From NCBI RefSeq assembly GCF_051106095.1, contig NC_135787.1:156310001-156374000 (forward strand): a stretch of DNA of 64,000 bases, read 5' to 3'. The translations under genes were made by a program, and so were the position numbers. Below are positions 37,219 to 58,000 of the stretch, piece by piece. The notes beneath the pieces are model-generated. The model worked only from the letters and a program-made list of their open reading frames with translations, searched no databases and was not told the origin of the DNA. Numbering within the stretch: the stretch's first letter is position 1; every line of letters starts with the position of its first letter. The DNA is from Pogona vitticeps (taxonomy: Eukaryota > Chordata > Lepidosauria > Squamata > Agamidae).

Positions 37219-37528
37219 CAAATAGAGATGGGGGTATTCGTATATGAATATCCCCGCACAGGTGATGATAACGAGGGTCCAGCCCCGTGGGGCCGGGCGG
37301 TCCTCTCACAATTCTAACTACTCTGAAATTGACAGAGTATATATAACAGGCTCCACAGAGCCTTCCAATGGCTCTGGAGATCGTGATCAGCTCGCCACTC
37401 CTGGAAGCAGGTGGGACAACAAGCCTCTCTGCCAGGTCAAAGAGCGGCTGACAGATCGCGATCTCCAGAACCATTGGAAGGCTCTGTGGAGCCTGTTATA
37501 TATACTCTGTCAATTTCAGAGTAGTTAC
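37219..37528. repeat. Long inverted repeat (77-bp arms)
   Basis: 37,314-37,390 is nearly the reverse complement of 37,452-37,528 (about 4 mismatches in 77), with a 61-bp loop. The left shoulder has a small perfect-looking hairpin (GGGGGTATTCGTATATGAAT with ATCCCC) near 37,229 and a GGCCGGGCGG block. No target duplication found. Could be a palindromic MITE or a hairpin RNA source. Confidence 0.8.
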
Positions 37529-39386
37529 CTGGTGTTTCTTTATATAATAAACACAGAACCAAAAAAGGTGAATTGCTTGCCTAATCCCATCTGCAATCTG
37601 AGAACCAAAATGACTTGCATCTATGATGTTTGAACCAGTATAATACTGGTTCTTTATAAGGAGTCTACAAAACTATATTTGCAAGAATGCTGATATTTCT
37701 AGGAAAAGCTGCTGAAATAGTATCAGATGCTTTATGAATACATAAAGTTAGAAGCTACCTAACATTGTTTTATTAACTGATTTACAGCCATGTGTAATAA
37801 CCTATAAATCAATATTAATTCTGATTTTTCTGCTATAAGCTAAAGAAAAGGTATGCCTAAACATTTTTTTCATGCCAGCATACTTCTGGAAAGCAATTCT
37901 GAACTCCCAATTCATGCTATTTAACATAGTGTGGCTCATGACAGACATATGGCACATACCTGCTTCCAAAATCAAGACAAACCATTTTCTTCCCAATTAA
38001 CCATAATCTAATTACTCCTGTTAAGCTATTCTCAGCAGTAGCTGCAACCAGTTCTTCCAACAGTGAGTCTTCGGGGAATGACTACTTGATGTGAAGATAC
38101 AGTTGTCAGTGATACTGGTAATTTGTGACATTTCCATTTCCTCCAGGTGCTTCCAATGCCCTCCCACTGTAAGGAGAGGGCTAGATCTAAGAAGAAAAGT
38201 CTTACTCCTCTGTTCTACTGGACAGCTCAAGCAAACCTAGGTTCCAAACAGGCAATCATAAATTTTGCCAAATGGCATTTAATAGAGATTAAGGGCTGGT
38301 TCTGATGTAATACTAAATGAGAATGTGTCTCTCTAGGTGACAGTACACCAGTAATGAAGGCAGGTGGTAGCCGCAATGCAACATGTGGAAGACCACAGGT
38401 TGTCCACCCCATACTAGATGAATAGTTTAGTTTGTAAAAAATAAGGAACAGTGTAACTCTGGTTCAGACACTCTTGCCCTTCCCACAGATGACTATGACA
38501 AGGATTTAAACTGGCACATTCTAGGCTAACCACAGTTTGTTAAGTTGTCCAAACTACAAACTATAGTTATTCTTAGCTACAATTAGTGGAAAGAATCCAG
38601 CTTTAAGCCAAGACTTTTGCTTTTAGTAGTGGTTAAAATTAACCATAGTTTAACATCCTAGAATTTTAAACTGTGGTTAATTCAAAATTGATACAGTTTC
38701 AAATGCCTGAATTCTAAACTGTGGTTAATCCAAAACAGACCAGTTTCAAATGTTATGCACAAATTCACTGATTCTCCTAGTCATTAAAAGCTTACATGCA
38801 GACCATAATCTGTCAGAAGGGCAAATATTTGACTAGAATGATACAATGCAAAGCTGCAATTCTATCTATACGTGAGATAAAGTCCCACTTTCAAATGAAC
38901 ATGCAGAGTAGCAAGTTAATAACAGTATTTTAATATCTTCACAAAAATACTAGCGTATGCAGGCTCTTAATCTCACTAGTCCTTTCAATTGTTAAAAACT
39001 GATTTATATGCACAGTCCAGTTGTAACTCCTCCAACAACCCTTTAAAGGTAAGAAAATTTTATTTTTCTTATTATAGGTGGGAGAAAAGGGTTGAGGCCG
39101 GTTATTTGCTGAAGAACAACTCTGAACTCATGGCAGTGGTAAGCTTCCAACCAGGAGACTTCATAGTTTGTAGTCTGGTCTTTCAACTGCTTTGTTACAT
39201 CAGGAAACAATGAATCTACAAACAACAGTGGTATATAGGTAGAACTTACAGGTTTCACTAAGAACAGAAAAACAAAAATTTGTTATTTCTTCATCCAGGT
39301 AATTTCTAAAAGAACAGAGCTAATTTTCAGCAGTTAATGCCCTGCACTTCAAGACTGCCATATCTATTAGAAATAAAGGTAATTGT
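37529..39386. other. No gene; 48-bp tandem pair
   Basis: Two tandem 48-bp units at 38,661-38,708 and 38,709-38,756 share AAACTGTGGTTAAT and CAGTTTCAAATG. Otherwise nothing supported. Confidence 0.45.
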
Positions 39387-39493
39387 ATTCGCAAACGCTT
39401 TCACAGCCGGGATCTAATGGTTGTTGTGGGTTTTTCAGGCTCCTTGGCCGTGTTCAGAACACAGCCAAAGAGCCCGAAAAACCCACAACAACC
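39387..39493. mobile_element. Penelope-type mini fold-back with 12-bp target duplication
   Basis: A 107-bp insertion lies between direct copies of AAAGGTAATTGT (39,375-39,386 and 39,494-39,505). It contains a 38-bp palindrome, left arm 39,418-39,455 and right arm 39,457-39,494, with 35 of 38 positions paired and a 1-nt centre. The arms equal the terminal words of the element at 27.1-27.5 kb (GGTTGTTGTGGG, TTGGCCGTGTTC). Confidence 0.8.
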
Positions 39494-39849
39494 AAAGGTA
39501 ATTGTCTTCTTCTTCAGGCTATGATGTACTGTTATTCAGAAATAAAACTTAAATGTTTCCAATAGTAAAAACTTGGGAAAGGATCCATAATAGTCCTAGA
39601 TTTAAAAACACTTTCAAGAGTAAATAATACCAGACAAAATATGGCTCAGTATCTTCAAAAGGTTTCCAAAGGAACAGCAACGCTACGTCTGTTGCAGAGA
39701 GAACACAATAAAAGTTTTGCAACACCTTGGGAATGATTTATTGCATTGTGAGTTTTTCAGTTTGATGAAGCAGACTTCAGTTCATGAAAGTCTATATTAT
39801 ACTAATACTCCTTTTGACAGAAAGATTCCATACATATTTACTTTGATAA

Positions 39850-39919
39850 TTTATTGTGTATTTTATTTCTGGCTATCCACTGCTCACAGTTTTGTTTTAA
39901 TCTGTTGAAAGCTTTTATT
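39850..39919 (-). terminator. NDUFA12 poly-A signals (candidates)
   Basis: AATAAA on the minus strand occurs at 39,914-39,919, 39,862-39,867 and 39,850-39,855. These lie about 70 to 140 nt past the NDUFA12 stop, as expected for its usually short 3' UTR. Which is used cannot be told. Confidence 0.55.
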
Positions 39920-39989
39920 TTAAACACAGCAGGAAGATACAGTTCACACTGTAGGTGCAATTATTCACAAATCAGTATGTTGTTTCCTT

Positions 39990-48079
<8,090 letters not shown>

Positions 48080-48240
48080 CTTTCCTAAAGGGGCGGGGCC
48101 GGCCCATTCTCTTTCCTGGAGGACGACGACTGCGCAGCCGCAGTCGACACCTCAAAACTCCTCCTCTTCGGCTCGAACTGCTTTTCCAAAATAAGCGAAA
48201 CAGCAAACTAAAAGGGGCGGGGGAGAGGGATTTGGAGCTT

Positions 48241-48252
48241 TGCGCCTGCGCC
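48241..48252. promoter_or_regulatory. NRF1-like site
   Basis: TGCGCCTGCGCC is one base off the palindromic NRF1 consensus (YGCGCAYGCGCR), about 160 bp upstream of the NDUFA12 ATG. NRF1 is a known regulator of nuclear respiratory genes. Confidence 0.5.
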
Positions 48253-48260
48253 GAATGAAT

Positions 48261-50688
48261 TTTTTGGGGGGGGGGGGAAGGATAACTGTTCGAATCACAA
48301 ACGCGTCAACTTAGCCCAGGAGGGGCGAATTCTGTGGTCCTAAGAACATTGTTGGGTTTCCAACTCCCATAGTTGGCAGGGAGCGTGACCAAAGATCGCA
48401 GGATGGGAGTCACAGGTTTTCCACCTCACTTGGAAGGAGGTTCCCAAGATGCGAAGGGGCAAATGTTGCAGGGATCGTGTTTATCCGGCTTCTCTCTCGT
48501 CTTTCTCCCAAGAACTGGGGGTCCAGGCGACTAATGTTCGCAAACGTTTGAAGGGCCAATGCCGACACAATGGATATGGGAAGTAGGTGATAGCTTGGTC
48601 ACCGTATTGATGCAAGGTATAATAAATCCCATTTCGTTTTTTACCAAATATATTGCAATATTTATTTAAAGGTATTTTATAAACTGCTTTACTGTATTTC
48701 AACAATGAATGGAGTAAAATCACAAAGGAAAAAACTCACTAAAACAAGGCAAAATAATATTAAAATCTATCAAAGGCCCAGAGAAACAATACTTTTCAGT
48801 GTCTAAAACTCAAATGGAATGAAACCAACCTGGCCTCACTAGGGACACAATTTCACAATCGGATGCTGCTATAGAAAAGGCTCCACCTCATGTACCAAAC
48901 CAACCACTCTAGCTTTTTCTTGCTGGTGGAGCACAACTTCTAATGAAGATCACATTCCAGGCAAGCTTGAAAAAAAATGTCTTTTTAAACTTTTAAAATT
49001 AAAACAACAACCTAGCACCTTGGTTTTATATACGGTTTCTGACAACAGTTCAGGTGCTGCATGTTATCCTGTGGTTTCTGGACACTTCTTCAGGTACCTG
49101 TATGAGACTACTGTAACACAGTCTATAACATGAGGCAATCAAAGCATGCATTGCTGTGGTATGAATATGGTGATAAATTTCAACATCATAGTGGTATTTT
49201 TCAAAGCACAAACCCAAGTTAGATTTCAATAAATATGTCTCTGTATATGTATACACACACATACACACCTGAACTGAGTGAAAAACCTGTAAGACAGTAA
49301 AAAGATACACAAAGGCTGAAACCTGAACTGCAAAATGGCATAATGAAGCCCTCTCTAAAGTATTAATGATAATTCACCTTATCACACTACTGTGATAAAC
49401 ATAAACACAGTAGGTAACACAGATCAAGAGTATATAAATATATATAAAGTTCAGATGAACGAATATATTTTACAAAATTTTAAGGATGACATTTGATAAC
49501 AAAAGTTACAATTTATTTTTAAAAATACAGACAAAATAGAATTTACACTTTTTTCAGGTTTCAAGACATTTACAGTAATTATACAACAACAAGACAGGAT
49601 TGGGGATATTCTGATGCATACACTAAATGTATACAAGGAAATGTATACAAAAGCTGAATGGAATGCCTAAACATTTGATTTACAATGACAGTGTAGGAGG
49701 AACTAAGCTTAATAATTTTACTGATACTGTAAGTGGGGGCATGTGCAATGCAGGAAACCTTTAAGGAGAGTTTAAAACAGAATAAATTATAGCTACAACA
49801 CATCCCCATGAATATGACATGAAGAAAATACATTACAACTGCATGTATAATGCATATCTGTATGTGCCCGAGTTCACTCACATAAGTAACTTGCTGGAAA
49901 AAAAATTAAGTGTTCACTTCATTATTGTGAAAGTGTTTCATTCTTAAATATATAAGGACCCATTTTTTAAAAATGCAATCCATTTTAAAAGCCTGATACA
50001 AATAAACTTGTCCTTCAGACCACACAAGGTCCATTTCATTTAGCTTAATGGCCAGAGGAGGGTATATTACTATGATTAACAATAAACATCTGAAAATAAA
50101 GTTGAAAATGACAATTGCCAAAACAAAACTATATGGGCAAACATCAATATAATAGCTGAGTATTTTTTGTTAACCTTGTTATGCAATAATTAAAAAGTAG
50201 GCAGCCTTTAATAACAAAGTGCATCTGGAAAAAAGTTCTGAAACTGAACATATTCAGCAGCAAACACACTTTGAAAACAAAAAAATCTGCAATAATGAAA
50301 ATTCTATTATCACTATTGCTTAGGGGAAAGAAGTATATTACTCAGCAAGATATTCATTCTGTAATGATACCTTCATATAACTGCTTATGAACATTTCAGG
50401 AATATAATTCACTTATCTAAATTGACTCCTGACAATTTTATAGACTCTTCTGAAACCCTGAAGGAGAGAGGATGGGGTAAGGGATCCACTTTTGACAGGT
50501 GTGGTACATTTGAGTGTGATGGTTCATAGAGGGAACAATCTCCAAGCTTAAATCAATCGAATCCTAAGTTAAATGTGGCAGCATAAATATTGCCAAGTGA
50601 AGACAGTTGGCACTGATAAACTATTTTACATTTTATAATATGTAACAGTTTAAAGATGGGACACAAAATGGCTGAAATCCTGTTCATA
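48261..50688. other. Intergenic, NDUFA12 to NR2C1
   Basis: AT-rich, no exon recognised. Part may be distal NR2C1 3' UTR. Confidence 0.4.
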
Positions 50689-50696
50689 GTATAAGC

Positions 50697-51053
50697 CAGT
50701 GGTGGCAAACCTTTTTGGGCTTGTGTGCCCAAACTGGGGGGGAAAAAACGGGGCGGTGTGCTGCGGCGGTGGCGGAACCAGAAGTGGTGGCAGAAGGGGG
50801 AATCCCGGGCATGGAGGTGCATTGTGACCCCACTCCAGATCCACCACCAGCAGCAGCTGCTCCAGATCTTGACCTGCTCCAGATCTTGACCTGCTGCCTA
50901 TCTGGGCACCAGCACCACGGCTGCAGCTGCCTGCTCAGGTTTGGCTGCGGGGGGGGGGGGAGAGTAGCGATCTGGCAACTTATGGCTCGCGTGCCAGCAG
51001 AAAGAGCTCCGTATGCCAGCTGTGGCACACATGCCATAGGTTCACTATCGCTG
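50697..51053. mobile_element. Non-autonomous hAT transposon, family A copy 2
   Basis: CAGTGGTGGCAAACCTTTTT on the left and ATGCCATAGGTTCACTATCG then CTG at the right are inverted ends. They are flanked by a perfect 8-bp duplication GTATAAGC (50,689-50,696 and 51,054-51,061). Interior shared with 1,512-1,866 (GGGCATGGAGGTGC block). Confidence 0.88.
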
Positions 51054-51455
51054 GTATAAGCCCAAACATAACTTTGTTCCTCCCCAAATAAATTAATGTT
51101 GCAGTTCTTGGGGGCACAGCTGCATGCTGGCTTCTTGTGCATACACACTTCTCCCAAAGAATCACAACACCACCAGTTTATTTACCAGGCAGAAACAGTT
51201 GGGCTTACACTACAAATGGGATTTTAGCCAGTGTGTTACTGATGCAATTAAAATATACAGAATTACTTCTAAATCCTATTAGCAACTGATATAAATGTGA
51301 ACATTACATACAGAAATCTTAAAAGATGTCCAGAGCTTCACAACTGAGTCACATCAGGAACAAATTGGCTTATTCAAGATTTCAGACTTGCATCAAACTG
51401 GCAAAAATAAATTTGTAGAAACAATATACTAAAAAACACAACATTGGGAAGAAAG

Positions 51456-51500
51456 TTTATTTCCACCCCCAAATAGTACATTACCTTGATGAAGTTTATT
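51456..51500 (-). terminator. NR2C1 poly-A signals (candidates)
   Basis: AATAAA on the minus strand at 51,495-51,500 and 51,456-51,461, about 330-370 nt past the NR2C1 stop. Other signals further down are possible. Confidence 0.35.
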
Positions 51501-51826
51501 TCACCAAAAGTTAGTTTGTTGTACATTTGGAGTTCTTAAATTCCATGTATAGCTAAACTACAAAACTAAGATGAAATACACTTGTTGATTTTCATTAGTT
51601 TCTAAGTTAATGTACAAAGCTCTTGAAAACCAGATAAAATGTAAATCATCCTGTACCATTTGCGTTCAATTCCACTGTTTCCCAAATGCACTGATACGGA
51701 GGAAGTGGCCTCTTGGGTTTTTTCTCCTTGTAGTAACTGCACAGGAAAACATCTTGTTATCTCCTGGAGATAATGTATATTTACAGTCACCATGACTACC
51801 ATGGTATAAAATCTCTTCTGTAACTT

Positions 51827-52001
51827 CTACACAGCCTGACCAATTATTTGAGAGTTGTAGTCTGCAGTCTCCATCCTTAAAATATATGGTATAATGCTGT
51901 CAATCTGAACATTGCCAATTAGTCCTGCAAAGAACAGCTCTTCGGTGATAGCAGCACTCATCAGCCTCAGGGCAGGCAATCTGAGAAGTAGCCTAGACAA
52001 C
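51827..52001 (-). CDS. NR2C1: NR2C1 last exon
   Basis: Begins after CTTCCAG and completes the Arg codon. Encodes LSRLLLRLPALRLMSAAITE, ELFFAGLIGNVQIDSIIPYI and LRMETADYNSQIIGQAV, then TAG. Some positions (NVQIDSIIPYI) resemble NR2C2 more than human NR2C1, but the upstream exons settle the identity. Confidence 0.95.
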
Positions 52002-55000
52002 CTGGAAGACAGTTTTGATAATTGGGTGTCACCATTATAGAGGGAAACAGAAAGAAGACATTTCCAGTTCTTTGTTAGTAAATGAAGTTTGTCAACTCTG
52101 CATTACTAAACATTGACCAAAATCTTGCTGTACACTTACTGTCATTAATTAAAGAGTTGCCATATAGATTCCTCATTGTGCACCAGTCTGGAGGCTTGAT
52201 GCACAAACAGGAATCCAAGCACAAACATATTACTGTATTTTTCGCACCATAAGACGCACTTTTTTCCCACAAAACAGGAGGGTGCAAAGTCTGTGCGTCT
52301 TATGGAGGGAAGAAAACAGATTATATTTTCCTGTTTTCTTCTCCTAAAAAATTGGTGCGTCTTATGGAAAGGTGCGTCTTATGGAGCGAAAAATACAGTA
52401 ATTAACAGCAATTTGCTTTTACATGTTATGCCACTTCCTTCCACTAGTGTAACTTCAAGTTTATTGTATTGGCTAAAAGCCATCACAATTGACTGATACA
52501 AAAATATGATCAAATAAAATCATGATAAAATCACACACATGTAAATAAGGGGCCTATTCACAGGAGGAAAGATTTAAAAGGGGGGAGAAAATCAGGGGGG
52601 CACGTGTGGGTGCCCCTTCATATCTTGGAGTCCCCCACACAATTGATCGCAATGGCTCTCTGGAAATTAGCACGGATGTTTCTGGCTGCTTTTGCAAACA
52701 GCGCTGTTCTGTATGTAACATATGGGTCACAGTCCGAAAGTAACCTGCCCACCTTTATCTGAGGGCTTTCCTCATTTAGGGCAGCCAAGATGTTTCCCAG
52801 AAATTTTTCTCTAGGGTTTTGATAGAGCTGACAGTTGAATAAATAGTGAAAAACATCCTGTATCTCACCTGCTCCGCAAATATACAGTCTTTAGATACTT
52901 AGGGACATTCATGTACCTGCTGTCTAACATAGCAATTGGCATGATTTGAAAATGAAGTTCTGTGAATGAGGTTCTCAGGGAGGAAAAGTGTATGTAAGTA
53001 TTGTGCCCTTGAATGGTTTGTTTTCAGCAGATGGTACCAGTGAGAGAAATTTGAAGAGTCTATTAAGGCTAAGTCCTGATCATTATCCAGTTTGTAGATC
53101 CAGTCTGTCAACATTCTTTTGACCCTAGGGAAAAATGTCTGTGGAGACGGATTTAGATTTTAGTAAGGTTCTGAGCACAGACAGAATTCTGACTCCTGTC
53201 CTCTGAAGATGTCAGCCACAGAGACTGGTGAAACATTAGGAAGAAAAGCCTTAAGAACACGGCCAAACAGCCCGGAAAACCCACAACAACCATCGGATCC
53301 GGGCCGCGAAAGCCTTCAAAAATACAATCTTATAATTCCCGACTGAGGGGGGGGGGGGAAATGGTCTGGGTGGTTTAAAACTGTTACAATATTATTAATA
53401 TAAAAGTTACTTACCTGGCAGGGAAGATACCATGATCACTAGTGTAACTTACACAAGAGCATTTTAGCTATTACAATCAAGCCTTTATAACTTTCAAAAT
53501 GCACATCTAAAATATTTTAGTGTACTTTGATACATTGAAGTATATTGTGCTTCATTGTATGACAATACTAACATTATATTTTTATATGTATAAAACTGAA
53601 GGCAGGCTTGGTAAGACAGTCCAGTAACTTGAATATTCTCACAAGGTACAGTGAGATTCCAATGTTCTGCATAAAGTGTGCTGCAGATTCAGCAGAGATT
53701 TATAGCCCTTTCCTATGCCTAGGCTTAAGGAGTAGCAGTAAATATGTATTCTTGCAAGCAGGAGACAAGTAACTGTACCCTGTTTGCTACTACAGTGATG
53801 CCTTTATTTACAAACATCCCAACCTACAAACATTTTGAGTTACAAACAGCTCTGTTCGCAAGTCAAAGCAAAATTTTGCGAATGGAGCTTTGACTTACGA
53901 ACAAAAAATGCGGAGAAGGCAGGAAATTTGAACTTTTAGTTAACTGTTGGCCAGCGAAGAGGCTGCTTGTCTGCTACCTTGCTCGCCCCAGCCGTTAGAG
54001 TGTGGATATGGAGAGAGACTTCAGACTGCCTACTGCCTGGTATTGTACTGTACGAACTGGTTTTTTTTGGGGGGGGGGGTATTTTAATTTTGGATTTTTG
54101 ACTTTCTCTTTTAAAACAGAGAGACTGCTTGTTCTGAGTGAGTACACTGTGTTTATTGTACAGGGGTTTTGCAGCTTGGGCTTGGGCTAGGTGGGGGGTA
54201 TGTTTCTGTGCTGGCTGTTGGTTTTAAAATCAGAAAATTGTTTGCAAAGGTCTGTCTGTTGGGCTATAAATGCATTTTAGTCTTTTGGTTTTAAAATCAG
54301 AAAACTTTTTGCAAAGGTCTGTCTAGCTGCCGGCTCTAAAATGCATTTTAGTCTTTTGGTTGCTTGGTTTAAAACGTGTGGGTTTAAAATGTGTTTTAGA
54401 CTCCAAACTCTCTTTCCCCCCCCCACTGTCTTCTCTCTGTGTGTCTTCTCTCTTTTTGTGCTTAAAAGCACAAGCCTTTGTCTGAGGGGTCTGTGTGCTC
54501 CAGTGATGACTTTCCTCTTTTCCCCATTGTTCCTTCCCTCTTTTCCTGCCCCTTTTAACCTCCTCTTAGGTTAAAAGAAGAAAAATTCTCCCCCTAGTGG
54601 TAGAGGATGGATTAACCACTTTTGCATTAGTTCCTATGGGAACTAATGCTTATAAACTGTGCCTTGACATAAGCACAAAACAGCCGGAATGGATTAATCG
54701 AGTTTCAGTGCATTCCTTTGGGAGATGCTGATTTGACTTACGAATGTTTTGACTTACGAACATCTTCTGGGATGGATTAAGTTCGTAGGTCAAGGCACCA
54801 CTGTAATCTATGCTACTACGTTTTCACTGGCACATACTTGCAGCAAACTCTGCAACTTTTCTGGCCCTGAAGAGTCCACATAAACATACAAATTGTTGTA
54901 TCGGACCAAAGAAGAGTTCGTTAGCACAACATGGCGAAAAGGTATTTTGAAATACAGATATTTTAAAATCACACAGTACCACATATTGCTTTAACAGCAT

Positions 55001-58000
55001 AGGGAAGTGGAATGATATGCCCAAGGAAGGCAAATCTTCCTCACTTTTTGTTTCCACTTAGTGGAACACTGACCCTTTTGCACTATATGGGATGCAAAAA
55101 ATTAGCAAGATGCTTTTGCAAGCCTGCAATGGCAAGTGCACATGGGAAGAAAATGCAAGCTAATCAGTATCTTGGATTTGTGAGTGTCTCTTCAATCACC
55201 AAAGTAATATTCAATTACTGCAATAAAGTAGTGTTCAGTTCAATCAATACTATGTAACTGTGAATATACCGTGTTTGCCCGAAAATAAGACAGGGTCTTA
55301 TATTAATTTTTGCTCCAAAAATGCATTAGGGTTTATTTTCAAGGGATATTTTATTTTTTTCATGTACAACAATCTACATTTATTCAAATACAGTTTTATC
55401 ACCTTCTGGTTGCTGCACAATACTGCACAATGGTGGAGTGTGGAGTTTCACTTAACTTATTTTTGGGGTAGGGCTTATATTACGAGTATCCTGAAAAATC
55501 CTACTGGGGCTTATTTTCAGGTTAGGTCTTATTATTGAGGATACAAGGCAGAATTTCCTCCAACCAAGGAGAGAATTGAGGATTGTTGTGTTTTTCTGTT
55601 ATGGTACACAGTGTTCTAACAAATGCAATACAGATTGGAATAGGTGTTAGTTCTATGAGGCATACTTGACATTCTTACCAAGAAGAGGTACTTCTTGATA
55701 AAAAACACTTTAAGAGACTCTTGATCTATGTACTCATGCAGGGTGCTATTTCTGCTTCATGACTGTATGAGCCTAATCACTCAGTGTTCCTGGAACTCTT
55801 CCCTTAGAGCAGCAGCTTGGAAGATAAGGAAACTAGGCTTCTCACATGTGCAGCCCTAATGATTCTAACTAGACTATACACAGGAGGAAGTAATGAGCTC
55901 TTTGTATTAAATTGAGATACACCATTTTGAAAGAAATATAATAATGAAATTACAAGTTGAAGGGAGGGGCTTACAACATGCAAGAGTACATGGAAGAGGC
56001 GTTTATCTAGAAGGAATATAAACTAAGAATAAAATATCAATGAACCTATTCCCACTGTTGAAATACAAGAAAACCTCTCAGGGATATCTGAAATAGTTTA
56101 ACTGTTTAAAAAATACATGGAAAAAGCACAGATATTTATAGAGATTATACACACCTGTAGGTATCATCCGGATATACTTTTGTAACATAATCCTGGAATT
56201 CCATATATGCTTTTTCTTGAAATTTTTCTATCTGTATCACATTTTCTAAGCCTGGGTGATCTAAAATAAAGTGTATAATTAGGTCTACTCCAAATAAGAA
56301 CCTATAAGAATAAGGCTACATATCACATATAACATTCAAAGCAGTATTACTGGAATAATAACATTTTATTTATTTAGGTCTTTTTAAAGACCTAAATTTC
56401 TTCTGTGCTTGAAAGGGCTCCCTTCAAAACGCACTAGAAGAGTATAATAAAAGAAAAGAGAAAGCTTACTCTAGAAAAATAAATGAAAAAAGCTTCTGCT
56501 TCCCTCCTTCTGCATGCGGGGGGGGGGGGGGGGAATCAAAGCTTCCTTCTGCTGATAGCCCTGTCAGCCAGAAATGCTGCACAGGTGATCCCCAATGGGC
56601 TTCTGCATGGTGCAGGGGCCACTGCTTGTGAGGCACAAATAAAAGCTCCATGCGTGGATGCAGCATGTGCCAGTTTGGATTCCAGGCAATAACAACCAGG
56701 CAGTATTAAAAGAGTGCAATCAGAGAAGTAAAAATCTATCAATGTTTTACAAGATAAAACATTTCATCCCAGAGCTATAATTGCACTTAATGAGCTTAAA
56801 GGCCACCAATAGTGAATAGTATTGGACAGTGTTACTTAGCCTGCGCTGTAGATGTTTGTATTCTTAGTGGGGGATTTTTAGTGGGTGGGGAGTGTTTGGG
56901 GAATTTTTAGGTGTGTGCATGTGGGTCTGGTCTCTGGGTCCCTGTGTGAATTTCGCTGTATGTATATACTTACAATGACAATAAATTAAATTAAATTAAA
57001 TTAAACAAGATGGTTTTGACATTTGACAGAAGGCGGGGGGAAAAACAGACAAGTGTGAGACTCTCACTGCAGATGTTATTCCTGGCTGATATTAAATGCT
57101 AATTTTCAAAATCTTCCACAGAGGCTCAGAAGCTTATTGCAGGCAGCACAGTTACCCACAAAATTGTTTTAACAGGTTCATGACTTTGAGTATCTACTGA
57201 AAAGCAGGTATTCACTTTTAATCTGTATAATCCCATTGACAGATTGCAGACACTGCTTTAGGACAAATGTAGCTGCTCACATCTTCATTACTGAAATGCA
57301 AAGTTAGTGATGTCAACACACTGATGACACTAGCTCCTAAAAATATCTTAATACTACTCAGTGCATTCATTACGATGTTAACAATAGTAATATATCTATG
57401 ATATATAAGATATACGTATTATATAAAATAGCTCACAAAGGGGCCAAGCTAGCGTCACAAAATGACTACACTTGGAATGAAGTGAAAGAGATAAAGAAGA
57501 GAATTGTTGTAACATAAAGGCAAACACTATGGCTAATTGTCTGGGGGTAATTCGGGATCCAAAACAGAGCAGCTAAGCACATCTGCGGTAACAGCCAAAA
57601 CTTTTCAACATAATAAAGTGACTGGATAAAAAAGATTTATTTAGTTAGAACAATAAATAGTAAAAAATAAACTGAAAGGACTGTTTCCAGTTATTTCTCC
57701 CCCTCCCCCGCTAAGTGGATTTCCATTCAGAATCAGGGCGGACTTAAGTCATGGCTTAATTTTTAAAAAATTAATTGTTTTGATGATTTAAGTAAAATAA
57801 TTGATTTTTAAAATGTAAATTATGATTTAAATCATTTTAATTTTTTAAAACCATTGATTTTTACCCTGCTCAGAATTCTCTTGCAAGTGAGAAGGCAATC
57901 TTTGTTCCCTTTCCTCTGTAGTTCCCAGAATCATTGCCTCCACTGTTCCAGAAGATCCCCAGATTATCTGGGGCTCATTTGGAGGAGAGATACGGAACAG

